A stretch of DNA of 64,000 nt from Isoperla grammatica (taxonomy: Eukaryota > Arthropoda > Insecta > Plecoptera > Perlodidae). Below are positions 35,601 to 47,600 of this stretch, piece after piece (position 1 is the first letter of the stretch; each line of letters begins with the position of its first letter). The notes beneath the pieces are model-generated. The model was not told where the DNA came from, made no database searches, and saw nothing but the letters and a program-made list of their open reading frames with translations. Both the position numbers and the translations under genes were made by a program. The stretch spans positions 35,569,479 through 35,633,478 of the forward strand of contig OX246741.1 in the NCBI GenBank assembly GCA_945910005.1, read 5' to 3'.

Positions 35601-38600
35601 GAACGGCCAGACTTGAATGTAATTCTACTCCATGAATGGTGGCCGGTAGCTTTTTAAAATCAGCTGAAGGAGAACCGAAAACGATTCGCGTGTTCCTCGA
35701 CGGCGCGTTGACAGATGCTCAATCATCGAACAGAATGAACTTTCAAAAGAACTTTCTAAAATTCAAAAGTTCGTTCTCAAAAAGAACTTTTGAAAGTTCA
35801 AGTTCACTCATTTGAAAAAAGAGTAAGTTCGTTGGAAAGTTCACAAAAAAAGAACGCGTTCTCGGGAACGCGTTCTTTTTAAAAGTTCTCGCCCCAACAT
35901 TGACGGTGAGTAGCTTACTATCCACACTAGTATACCCTCCGATGCATCGGGTGACAAGTACCGATGGCTGCGTTACTTGCAGACCGCCGTGTAGCTCGTA
36001 CTGTGGCTGGGTTTCACGGTGAGTAGCTTACTATCCACACTAGTATACCCTCCGATGCATCGGGTGACAAGTACCGATGGCTGCGTTACTTGCAGACCGC
36101 CGTGTTGCTCGTACTGTGGCTGGGTTTCACGGTGAGTAGCTTACTGTCCAAACTAGTATACCCTCCGATGCATCGGGTGACAAGTACCATTGGCTGCGTT
36201 ACTTGCAGACCGCCGTGTTGCTCGTACTGTGGCTGGGTTTCACGGTGAGTAGCTTACTGTCCAAACTAGTATACCCTCCGATGCATCGGGTGACAAGTAC
36301 CGATGGCTGCGTTACTTGCAGACCGCCGTGTTGCTCGTACTGTGGCTGGGTTTCACGGTGAGTAGCTTACTATCCACACTAGTATACCCTCCGATGCATC
36401 GGGTGACAAGTACCGATGGCTGCGTTACTTGCAGACCGCCGTGTTGCTCGTACTGTGGCTGGGTTTCACGGTGAGTAGCTTACTATCCACACTAGTATAC
36501 CCTCCGATGCATCGGGTGACAAGTACCATTGGCTGCGTTACTTGCAGACCGCCGTGTTGCTCGTACTGTGGCTGGGTTTCACGGTGAGTAGCTTACTGTC
36601 CAAACTAGTATACCCTCCGATGCATCGGGTGACAAGTACCGATGGCTGCGTTACTTGCAGACCGCCGTGTAGCTCGTACTGTGGCTGGGTTTCACGGTGA
36701 GTCCTTTACAAAACAACTCTCGTGGCTTACTAATTAGTTAACCTTTCATGGATGTCAATTTCTTCTGCACTTCACTTTTTGCAGAACAGCTGATGAAATA
36801 ACGCCATTGTTTGCAAGAGTAAACACTCGTCAGTGTTGCATCTCCAATTGAAGTGGCATGCTGAACTTGCGGCGGGGTGGGGGGGGGGAAGGGGGGGATT
36901 GCTTGACGTTTGTTACATGCTCTAATATCTTTCACGCTCGCGTCACTCTCCAACTATCACCATCAGTGAGTTTGACTTACTCACCCCCAGAGGAGAGGTG
37001 CATACTCCCATCTCCTGTCATTCGGTCCATGGGCGTCGTGAGAGTAGGAGACATTTCCCCGAGCCCCCTGCTTTTTAAGAAAATTTAAAAATTTCCAATT
37101 TAGGCCTATATTACTTGTTTCAATTAATTTTATTCATAACCTATTTTAACGTCGTAAGCTTAGTTAAAATGTTTCAAACACCAAAAGTACCTGCGGGGCT
37201 AACTGGAATTGTTTTACGTACCCCCCCCCCCCCCCCTACGCCTCCCCCAGACCCCTGATTATGCCCATACGGATATATAGTGTTGTTTTGTCTTGCGCCC
37301 CCCTCCACCACCCACTCCCTTGAAAATATCCTGTGACGCGCATGTTACGGTTCAAGATGAATGGTGGTGCATAAATCGTTGTATTAACAGTAATAGATTT
37401 TTCAAACAGGAATGTAGAATTATTTATAATGATTATAAGACTATGAACAAAATTACTATAGTTGTAATTAACATAATCTTTCAATAAGTCAATAAACAAT
37501 AAGCAGTTATATTTTGCAGAGCAGAGTAAAAAGATATAAGGTGAGTAAAATGTGCAATTGTTATTGTTCTCAGGTTGTGCTTATTACACGAGAGGAGAAG
37601 CTGAGCAACACTCGCCAACTATCTGTCTCAGAAGGCCAGACGAGAAGTATCCTTATCAACATTATTGTGACGTGTGTGCCTGGACGGAGATTATCTTGTC
37701 GGTTTTAAATGAAAGTCAGATGTGTTTTGTTGGTAACAAGTAACATTGGAATAGGAAGATGCTACTCGGGCCTCTCACGTTGGTCAACATCACCATCGAA
37801 GAGAGTTCGAAAGACAACGACCCGTGTAACAAGTTCTGCTACTGCTCTGTTCGTGTGGAACTGCATTGTGTCGAGCCATGATTCAGCCCAATCCCGGTGT
37901 ATTATTGCTATATTATCTTATACTTTTGAGTTTTTTCGAGTACAACTGTGTCAAAGGATGGAGAAAATCCAACGTTTTGCCAATATTTCAATGGGCTTCT
38001 TCAGTGATGCTCGCAGAGTGTTGATACGAGGATGTTCTTTGTAAACATGAATCACATTTTCCTTAACCTTGAAATAGGCTACTGGATTTTGCAAGTACCA
38101 CCAAACAATAAAGTACTGGTGGTCTTAGACAGCTACTTTCTGCCGACGGTCTACAGAAACATGTCAACACGATGGATGACGGTTTGGTTCGAACAGACGG
38201 AGACGAACCGCACAGCGCTGATCCGCTCAAACCTTACTTCCGTTGTGGAGAAGGGAATCATCAGCACCAGGGTAAGCGACCTATCTAGCCTGTCAACAAG
38301 ATGGATGACGGTTTGCTTTGAACAGACTTCTATACTAAGTGGCTCCTAAGCTACTAGGAAGAAAAAAGTAAAATTCTGGAGACCTTCTTATCGTACATAG
38401 TTTGCTTTGGATGTTGCTATAGTTTTCACTTTTCACTAATGCGTAATACAAATTTTGTAAGAGTTGATGATCAAGTTCTTGCTCAAACGAATTTCTTCTT
38501 TCAAAATCATGGTTTTCATTTATTTGTCCACCCATTGTAGTCAAGCGGTGGCTTCACAGCATATAGCAACCTCGTGAATGCAGAGTCAGGCGCGATAACT

Positions 38601-41600
38601 TCGGATAAACCTTTAGTGAGCTAGTAAATTGTTTTCACCATGGCAACCAGACTTCCCGGTTGGTTGTTGCCATGGTGAAAACAAGTTAGTAGCCTTCTAA
38701 ATATTTATTCGAAGTTTATAATACCGGGCCTAAGTCGGAACTGATATTTTGTTGGCCAACGCCTCAAATCATTTATGACGTTATGATCTTGAGTTCATAC
38801 CCGTTCAGATATTGCATTTCTGTGTGTTGTTTCAATTAATACCTTCAAGCAACAAATTGATTGACATGTGGAAATTATGAAATTATGTCATGTTTTGTCC
38901 ACAGAACGTCAGTGCTTCTTGGGTGATCCCGCTGGTCACTGAAGACCTGATCGATCACGTGCCCTTGTTGAAGCTCACTAGAACCGTCACACTGACGAAC
39001 TTTAACACCAGGTAGGGTACATCGTCTTTACTACACCTGTTACAAGACAGAAGTAGTACGCTAGTAGTAACGGACAATCAACAGGTCACTGAAGACCTGA
39101 TTGATCACGTGCTCTTGTTGGAGCTCACTAGAACCGTCACACTGACGAACTTTAACACCAGGTAGGGCCCATCGTCTTTACCACACCTGTTACTAGACAG
39201 AAGTAGTAGGCTAGTAGTAACGGACAATCAACAGGTCACCGAAGACCTGATCGACCACGTGCCCTTGTTGAAGCTCACTAGAACCGTCACACTAACGAAC
39301 TTTAACACCAGGTAGGGCCCATCGTCTTTACTACACCTGTTACTAGACAGAAGTAGTAGGCTAGTAGTAACGGACAATCAACAGGTCACCGAAGACCTGA
39401 TCGACCACGTGCCCTTGTTGAAGCTCACTAGAACCGTCACACTAACGAACTTTAACACCAGGTAGGGCCCATCGTCTTTACTACACCTGTTACTAGACAG
39501 AAGTAGTAGGCTAGTAGTAACGGACAATCAACAGGTCACCGAAGACCTGATTGACCACGTGCCCTTGTTGAAGCTCACTAGAAACGTCACACTGACAAAC
39601 TTCGGTGCTAAATCAATTTCTAATAAGCTAGTCTAAAATCTACACTAGCATAAACAAGAAGTTAGCAACACGGGAGTTCCTGCAAATATCGCTTTCCGCG
39701 TCATTCGAACATATTGTTCTGCATGAGCGCGAGAGAGGGAATGGTTGGGGGTTTGGTTGCGGAGGCGTAGAATCTGTGCGTAATATCTCCAAGCACAGAA
39801 ATTGGCTAACAGCTTGACCTTGCTTGTAGGCAACTTTGAGTGGCGGAGAGGTGTGCTATTGTACGAGCAGTACTATAGGTCTCTCACAGCAAGAAGTAAG
39901 ATAGTATCAGGGCCGCCCACGTTTAGTTTCCAACTTAACAAGCGCGAATCACTGACGTTTTCCCCGATTATTTAGTACAATTTGGTTGCGGTAAGTTTTT
40001 TGACGGTAACGTGCAAGAATACGTGCAAGCAGGTTTCCGTCAAAAAACTTAACGCGACCAAATTGTACTAGATAATCGGGAAAAACGTTAGTGATTCGCA
40101 CTTGTTAAGTTGGAAACTAATCTTGCGCGGTCCTGACTCCCCTGACACTATCTTACTTCTTGCTGTGAGAGACCTTTACCCAATTCAAAAAACATTTATC
40201 TAAAATATTAATAAGTAATATCAAAATATTTAAGCACACTGTCACATGGTTTTTCAGCACCGCCTCGCGAGCCGCGCTGCTGCGCCTACAGATCCACACT
40301 AACCTCCAAGCCGCCATCTCAGTGGCTGTGGAATATAACGTCTCACCTATAGACACCAACAACGGCGTCATCTACGCCACGCTGGTGCTTTGCGGGCTCT
40401 ACTTTCTCATCATCTTCGAGACCATTGACAGGACACTGGCCGCCATGTTGGCTTCGACCACGGCCGTTGCGCTCCTGGCCTTGTCTGACGAGGTGCGTAT
40501 ACACTCACACTATGTACAACGACCTACATGTATCATTCGTACAGTTGGTTGGAAGGTTGAACATAATCAATATTAGCCTCATGATGGTAAGACCTTCCTC
40601 ACCCTATACCCTATCTATAAAATACGATCTGCAGATGGTGAATTCAAAATTTAAGAAACCTCTTTAATTTTAAACATTCCAAATAATTATCGATTCGATT
40701 TTTTATTTATAAAGTCTCTTAAAAAATGTATTCGGCCAAGCCTGGTATAGGAACTGGTAGATGATGAAGAACCAGTCAATGCCCAAAACAAGAAAAGAAG
40801 TTGAAACTAATAAATGGCAATGTCGAAAACCTACCACGCGCACAAAAAAGAACGATTTCTTAATTCGGTATTGTTGGATATATGTGAACAATGCGACAAA
40901 TGCGCAAGGTTAATGTAAATTTAAACTATAGTGTATTGCAATGAATCTGTGGTCCTAGGATCCCGCCCACCTTCCCCTACTTCACTCCATACCACGAATC
41001 GCCGGCTCGAGACAGCCGCGAGGGGTACCTGGCTCGAGCCGGCGATTCGAGGTATAGAGTGAAGTAGGGGAAGGTGGGCGGGATTCTAGGACCACAGATT
41101 CATTGCAATACACTATATGCCTCGATGTTCCAGCGACCTTCAATGGGAGATCTGATATCCTGGATTGACGCCGAGACACTCTTGCTTCTGTTCTCAATGA
41201 TGATCCTCGTCGCAATCCTCTCTGAGACGGGGATCTTCGACTACCTGGCTGTCTACGCCTACAAGGTAACGTAGCCTACACCCTGGGAAAGGTATCTTCG
41301 ACTACTTGGCTTTAATTTTGTTTTGCTGCACTCCACCCAACTTTATACCTTTCACTTGGAGGATAAAGTTTTGTCAAAAACTGTAAATACGTACCTACTT
41401 TAATTCTTTAAATGGCGAGCTACCAGAAGTGTTTTGGCCACCACACAGCGTTTTTACAAATTTTACCATGAGGTTTTTTTCAAGGCTATTTTAAAATTGA
41501 AATTTGCTCCGAGTGGCAATTTAGAGGTGAATCTGTCTGTATCGAACCTCCTGCCTAAGCGTAGAGATAAACAAACAACAAATTCTGAACGTGTTTTCAG

Positions 41601-44600
41601 ATAACTGGTGGTAGCGTGTGGCCCTTTGTGGGCACTTTGTGTCTGTTCACCGCCTTACTGTCCTCCGTGCTGGACAACGTGACTACCGTGCTGCTCATGA
41701 CTCCAGTTACCATCAGGTGCGTGTGCGTGTGCGTGTGCGTGTGCGTGTGCGTGTGCGTGTGCGTGTGCGTGTGCGTGTGCGTGTGCGTGTGCGTGTGCGT
41801 GTGCGTGTGCGTGTGCGTGTGCGTGTGCGTGTGCGTGTGCGTGTGCGTGTGTAAGCTCATCTTGCATAGGCGCCACACCCAATAAGTTCAGGACAATGTT
41901 TGGGAGATTCTCCCAGGAACGTCCAGAATGGCTGGAATCTGCTCTTTTGGCCATGTTCTCACCCCTTGTCCCCAATCAATCAATCCCCAAACCTCAATCC
42001 CCAATCCCCAATCCCCAATCCCCAATCGGTAGACAGTTGAAGTCGGTGCATGGTTCGGTATAAGACAACTCCTCCAATCACCTGCCGGATAAAGCTCTTT
42101 TGGCATAAGGCAGCTCTGGTCGGTGAAATGCTTTCCAAATTATGGATCTTCTTGTGAAGGTCCATATCCTACAGTGCCATTAACTGGATTAAAGGTCAAT
42201 TTGCTATAAAAGAATGGAATTTTTCCAATTTTTATTCAAAACAAAATTTCTAACTACATTTTGCAATATTTTACCATTATTTTTAGCTAATTGCCCTCAC
42301 TACTAGTTGGGATGAGAACGAATACCTCCAGCCACCAATGACAACAATAATTATTGTAGTAGTGTCATAAAATGCTCGACCTGAATTGACATAACATCAA
42401 CTAAATGGTTGCTAACCATCCGCAGGTTGTGTGAGGTGATGCAACTCAACCCGGTGCCCGTCCTCACAACAATGATTATCTACTCCAACATTGGAGGGTC
42501 CGCGACTCCTGTAGGAGATCCCCCAAATGCAATCATCGCCTCCAACGCTGCTGTCATCAAGGCGGTGAGTATGAGTACTATCCAATGATATTCAACAGCT
42601 AGTAGGCTAGATGCGCAACCTAGCAGCCACAGGCGTGTCAATTAGAAGCCATCTTTAATTGGGCTACCACAGGCGGGAATAGGAGTATCAAACGCGACTT
42701 TCTGTCGCTCGCAGCGCTAGCAGTACTGAAAGGTCCAAATTATCATATAAACTGCCCAATTCAAAATGGCTTCAATTTGCCACGCACGCTACTGTGAAAG
42801 GTTGGGGGACTGGTGATCTAGCCTACTATAGATGTTGAATATCATTGGTACTATCATCATGGCACCAAAGTTATCTTTGATGGCACGCTTGGCATGCTTA
42901 GTGCTTTATGGAAGGCCACTAATGAGTGCCACTGTACGTCAAACAGCGAGATTGATTATTCGGTGTTTAAAGACTCAACTAACTAAACAGTTAGATAAGA
43001 ATAAGACGTCGACTGAATGAATCAGTTTGAATCACTCATCGCCGAGGGGACTGAGGTGTGGGGGCTGGTGGACATTGTCGCAAAAGCGGACAGGCAAGTA
43101 TGAAGAAGAAGAATGTGAAAGCTGGATGAGGAAAGATGATTAAAGCCATATAAGATGAATAATGGTATTACAAAAGGTATACCCGAGAACCCTGTTTGCA
43201 GGCAACTGTCACCACGGGGAAGAACCCACAATAGGGAACACGCGTATGAAAATTGTTATCGATTTTTAAATACCTTGTCTCTCGTTTAATAATTTTGTGT
43301 CTTTGAAGTTTGAAAAACGGATCAGTCTATGCCTCAAAATAATTGGTTTAGTAACGATAAATAAAAGGGCGCGAAAAACGACCCGCCGCCATGTAGAGTG
43401 GATTTGACGTCATGGTTTTGTACTGTGTACGCTCACCGCCTCAGCGATTGGTCTGTAACGCCCAAGGAGGTTATATAAAGCACCATTGCGTCACAGCCAC
43501 CTGTACGCGTTTCAGATCCCCAGTTTAAACTTCAATAAATGCGACCACATTAAACCTACTTAAAAATTTCTTTTTTACGTGCGACTTGCATTAATATACT
43601 TTTTGTATCTAATACTATTAAACTAAGGTTGGAATTCATAGTCGGCCCCTACACCTAGGGGCGCCCATTGTTACCAAGGTAACAATTGTTTGCATGTTAT
43701 TTCCCATAAACAAAACAAATCCATAGCAACAATGGGTGCCCCTAGGTGTAGGGGCCGACTATGAATTCCAACCTAAGTGTTTGGTTTAACAAAAAAAATC
43801 GTACGCGTGTTGCCTATTAAGCACCCACTACAACACTCGTGGTCATCGCACACATCCTTTCCCACTTCCAATTTCCAAGATCTTCAAACAATATGAATAA
43901 TAATAATTGCAGTCTAAAGAGACTCGACTCCACTCACTAGAAACAAATATGTTTTATTAATATACACTGTAGATGGTCAATGCCAGTTCACGATTCTCCA
44001 GTGAATGAGGTCACTGGTTCAATACCCGGTATACTGGCAACCTAGACTGGGTTTTTTTTCGAGGATCAAAAAGTGAATGCTGGAATTGAGTCATACTAAC
44101 TGCCCTTGGATATTCCTTCCAAACTATTCCACATGCCAGTATCGCCTGAAGAGGGGCATAAATTGTCCCTCCCGGTCGTGGTAATAGGATTGACCCTATT
44201 TCCAGGGTGTGGACTTCGCCAACTTCACCCTCCACATGGGCGTAGCGGCGCTGCTTGTCGGGGCCGTGACCTACGTGCAACTCAGATTCCTCGTGTTTAG
44301 GAACATCAATGATTTGAGAATCACAGAGCCTCAAGAAATATCAGGTAACACAAGCTTCTTAATCATACCGGCCCTTTTTAGTAACTCAGACTTCTAACTG
44401 AATCGGAAAGATATTAATATTAAGTTAATGATTCTAAGTCCAACAGAGTTTCAAATCCTCGTCATGTATACAAATTTCTGTCCCAAGAATTCTTAAAAAG
44501 TAACTTATTTGCCAATCAAACTAAATGATTTCCTACTGCGAATGACCATGATCCGCAAGCGTCGTTAAAGCTATCCAAGCTGCAACAAATAACATTAAAA

Positions 44601-47600
44601 CAAGACTGCCCACTATCTGACTCTTGTCATGCACCCACAGATGCGCGCCGAGAGATTATCATGTGGGAGCGAGCTGCGTCCTCACTGTCCTCATATTCTA
44701 AGGACGAGGACGCCGTCAAGGAGAAGCTACTACAGAAGGCGAGGACCCTGTCGGCGAGCCTAGCTAGGAAGATCACGACGCCGAGGACGGCCAAGGAGAC
44801 CTATGAGGTCAACCTTGAACAGCTACAGGCGAAGGTAACAAGAGCCTTATCTACGTCAACTTTCATGCACGCTGTATTAAGAAATTGGACAGATTCTATA
44901 GGCGCTCTTACACACATTCGTAAAGGCGGTCTTGCGCTTAGTAGAGTGCACATACCTCATTATTCACGCCAGCTGTGTTAGGAATTTCCAGGTATCCAAT
45001 CCAATGTAGTAAATTATTCCATATAGTTCTGTTTCAAGTGGATGCTAGAAACTAAAAGAGAAAAGGGAAATTAAGTTGGCATTATTGGACCCGACTGTTT
45101 TTTTGTAACTAGGGTTGCCATAAGTGTGATGGTAAAAAGAGGACATTTTAATAAAGAGTGGTATACTCAGTGATTGATGCATATAGTGGGTCAAAGAGGG
45201 GTTAAACCCATAATAGGTGTACAAGCTGGTGTAGATATGTTTGTAGTGGGCTAGTGAGAGAAATGTGCTTTCGTAGCCTGAGGTGATCCCAGCTCGCAGT
45301 GAAACCCATAATAGGTGTAAAGGCTAATGTAGATTAGCTTGTAGTGGGCTAGTGAGAGAAATGTGTTTTCGTAGCCTGAGGTGATCCCAGCTCGCAGTGA
45401 AACCCATAATAGGTGTACAGGCTGATGTTGATAAGCTTGTAGTGGGCTAGTGAGAGAAATTGTTTTCGTAGCCTGAGGTGATCCCAGCTCGCAGTGAAAC
45501 CCATAATAGGTGTAAAGGCTGATGTAGATAAGCTTGTAGTGGGCTAGTGAGAGAAATGTGTTTTCGTAGCCTGAGGTGATCCCAGCTCGCAGTGAAACTC
45601 ATAAAGCCGGCTACAGACTATTCGCCATTCGTCGTACGCATTCGTCGAACCTTCAGCAGGTAGCGGTTCGTGGCCAATTCGTGAATAGTGTGTAGGGGGT
45701 CATTCGTCGAAACCCGTGCGCGATTCGCGAATCATGGTGGTTCGCTCTAGAGGCGGTATTTATCAAAGTAAACGAATCGCTACCTAGTCACGCGCCAGTT
45801 TCACCCTCGGCGCCAGCCTACAACAAAGGGCTTGAAATCTCAAAACGGGCATTGCTGACGACGGACGACGGACTCACGAAGTAACATCTGCCTTCCAACT
45901 GAAACACGCACAGTGTGTAGGGCCACCCGAGCGGTTCGCGAATCGTTCACGAATTGGCCACGAACCGCTACCTGCTGAAGGTTCGACGAATGCGTACGAC
46001 GAATGGCGAATAGTCTGTAGTTAATAATAATAGTTGTAAATGCTGATGTTGATATGCTTGTAGTGGGCTAGTGAGAGAAATGTGTTTTCGTAGCCTGAGG
46101 TGATCCCAGCTCGCAGTGAAACTCATAATAGTTGTAAAGGCTGATGTTGATAAGCTTGTAGTGGGCTAGTGAGAGAAATGTGTTTTCGTAGCCTGAGGTG
46201 ATCCCAGCTCGCAGTGAAACTCATAATAGTTGTAAAGGCTGATGTTGATAAGCTTGGAGTGGGCTTGCAAGAGAAATGTGTTTTCGTAGCCTGAGGTGAT
46301 CCCAGCTCGCAGTGAAACTCATAATAGTTGTAAAGGCTGATGTTGATAAGCTTGTAGTAGGCTAGTGAGAGAAATGTGTTTTCGTAGCCTGAGGTGATCG
46401 CAGCTCGCAGTGAAACCCATAATAGATGTACAGACTGATGTAGATAAGCTTGTAGTGGGCTAGCGAGAGAAATGTGTTTTCGTAGCCTGAGGTGATCGCA
46501 GCTCGCAGTGAAACCCATGATAGGTGTAAAGCCTGGTGTAAATAAGCTTGATCCTACAATCCGTTATCTGTGCTTCTATGTACATGTTTTAAAATTATAA
46601 GAATCGTTTTTGTAGGTAGGTCTAGTGGGGAGGGGGGGGGTTAAATCCCAAAATTCCCTTCGGTATGCCACTGAAAATAATGATACTTGTAAGGGACCTG
46701 AGGCCTAAATGCGACTAATCGAATGGTGAACATGACACCTGCATTTTTCGTGAAAAAGACGTGATCCGGCCGAAATGAAACCAAAAACCAGGATATTTCA
46801 TGCTTTTATTAAAAAGCCGCCCGGACGCATGAAGAGCATACGAAAAAGAGGACATGTCCGGGTTTAACCGGACAAATGGCAACCCTACTTGTAACCAAGC
46901 AGATATGTTGGGGCAACTTGACGAGTATATACAGTTATAATTTTACAAGGAAATGTGTTTAGGCTAATTAAACTATTTTCCACCTTGACAAGCAGAGCGG
47001 CAAATTACCGCTTCAAGCCACTCAGCATGCAGGGGTGGACCGTTTCCACCTTCCAATTAACCGTAATCTCCTGATCTTGCCATCCCTCTGTGTTGAAATA
47101 TCGGACTGAGTTACTGATCCCTTCCAATCGGCAGACGCCAGTGACGTTTTGACACAAGACTTCTTACTTTTCGTGACAACTCAATGGCTTTCAGCAGAGC
47201 GCTGTTTACCCCTCTGCTACTCAAGGTGAAACATATACTATAGACCGATAGAGGTAGCTCAGCGGTAAGGCGCGAGACTCTAATTCGGGAGGTCGCCGGT
47301 TCGATTCCGGCCACCGGCAGTCCTGACTGAAGGTTTTTTCCGAGGTTTTCCTCAGTCGTAAAAGCGAATGCTGGGATTGAGTCATACTATCAGCCCTCGG
47401 ACAATCCTTCCCAACTATCCAAACACCCTAATAACCTAGTTAGTCACCTGAAGAGGGGCACATCAGGTAAAGCTGGTGTGCACCCTAGAACGGGTATTCC
47501 TACAAAAATGATTATTGTTATTTTATACTATAGATAGATTGTAAACTCCAACCTACCTTGTGGCACCTTCATGTCTGTGTGTATTCCACTCTTTAGAAAA

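Noticed and set aside
34264..36703. Mutually exclusive alternative exons (Dscam-like cassette) in OCA2
   Set aside because: Copies 2-12 lack a proper acceptor and the 5' part of the exon, two have stops, and they encode nearly the same residues. This is a tandem repeat, not a set of diversified exons.
41597..41885. Long ORFs on both strands over the GTGCGT array
   Set aside because: Microsatellite artefacts overlapping the real exon 8, which ends at 41716.
46123..46518. 131-codon ORF on the minus strand
   Set aside because: Lies wholly within the 98-bp satellite; repeats every unit with frame changes and has no family.
47247..47330. tRNA gene
   Set aside because: A- and B-boxes are present but the acceptor stem does not pair and the same sequence with a long 3' body recurs elsewhere. 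It is a SINE head.
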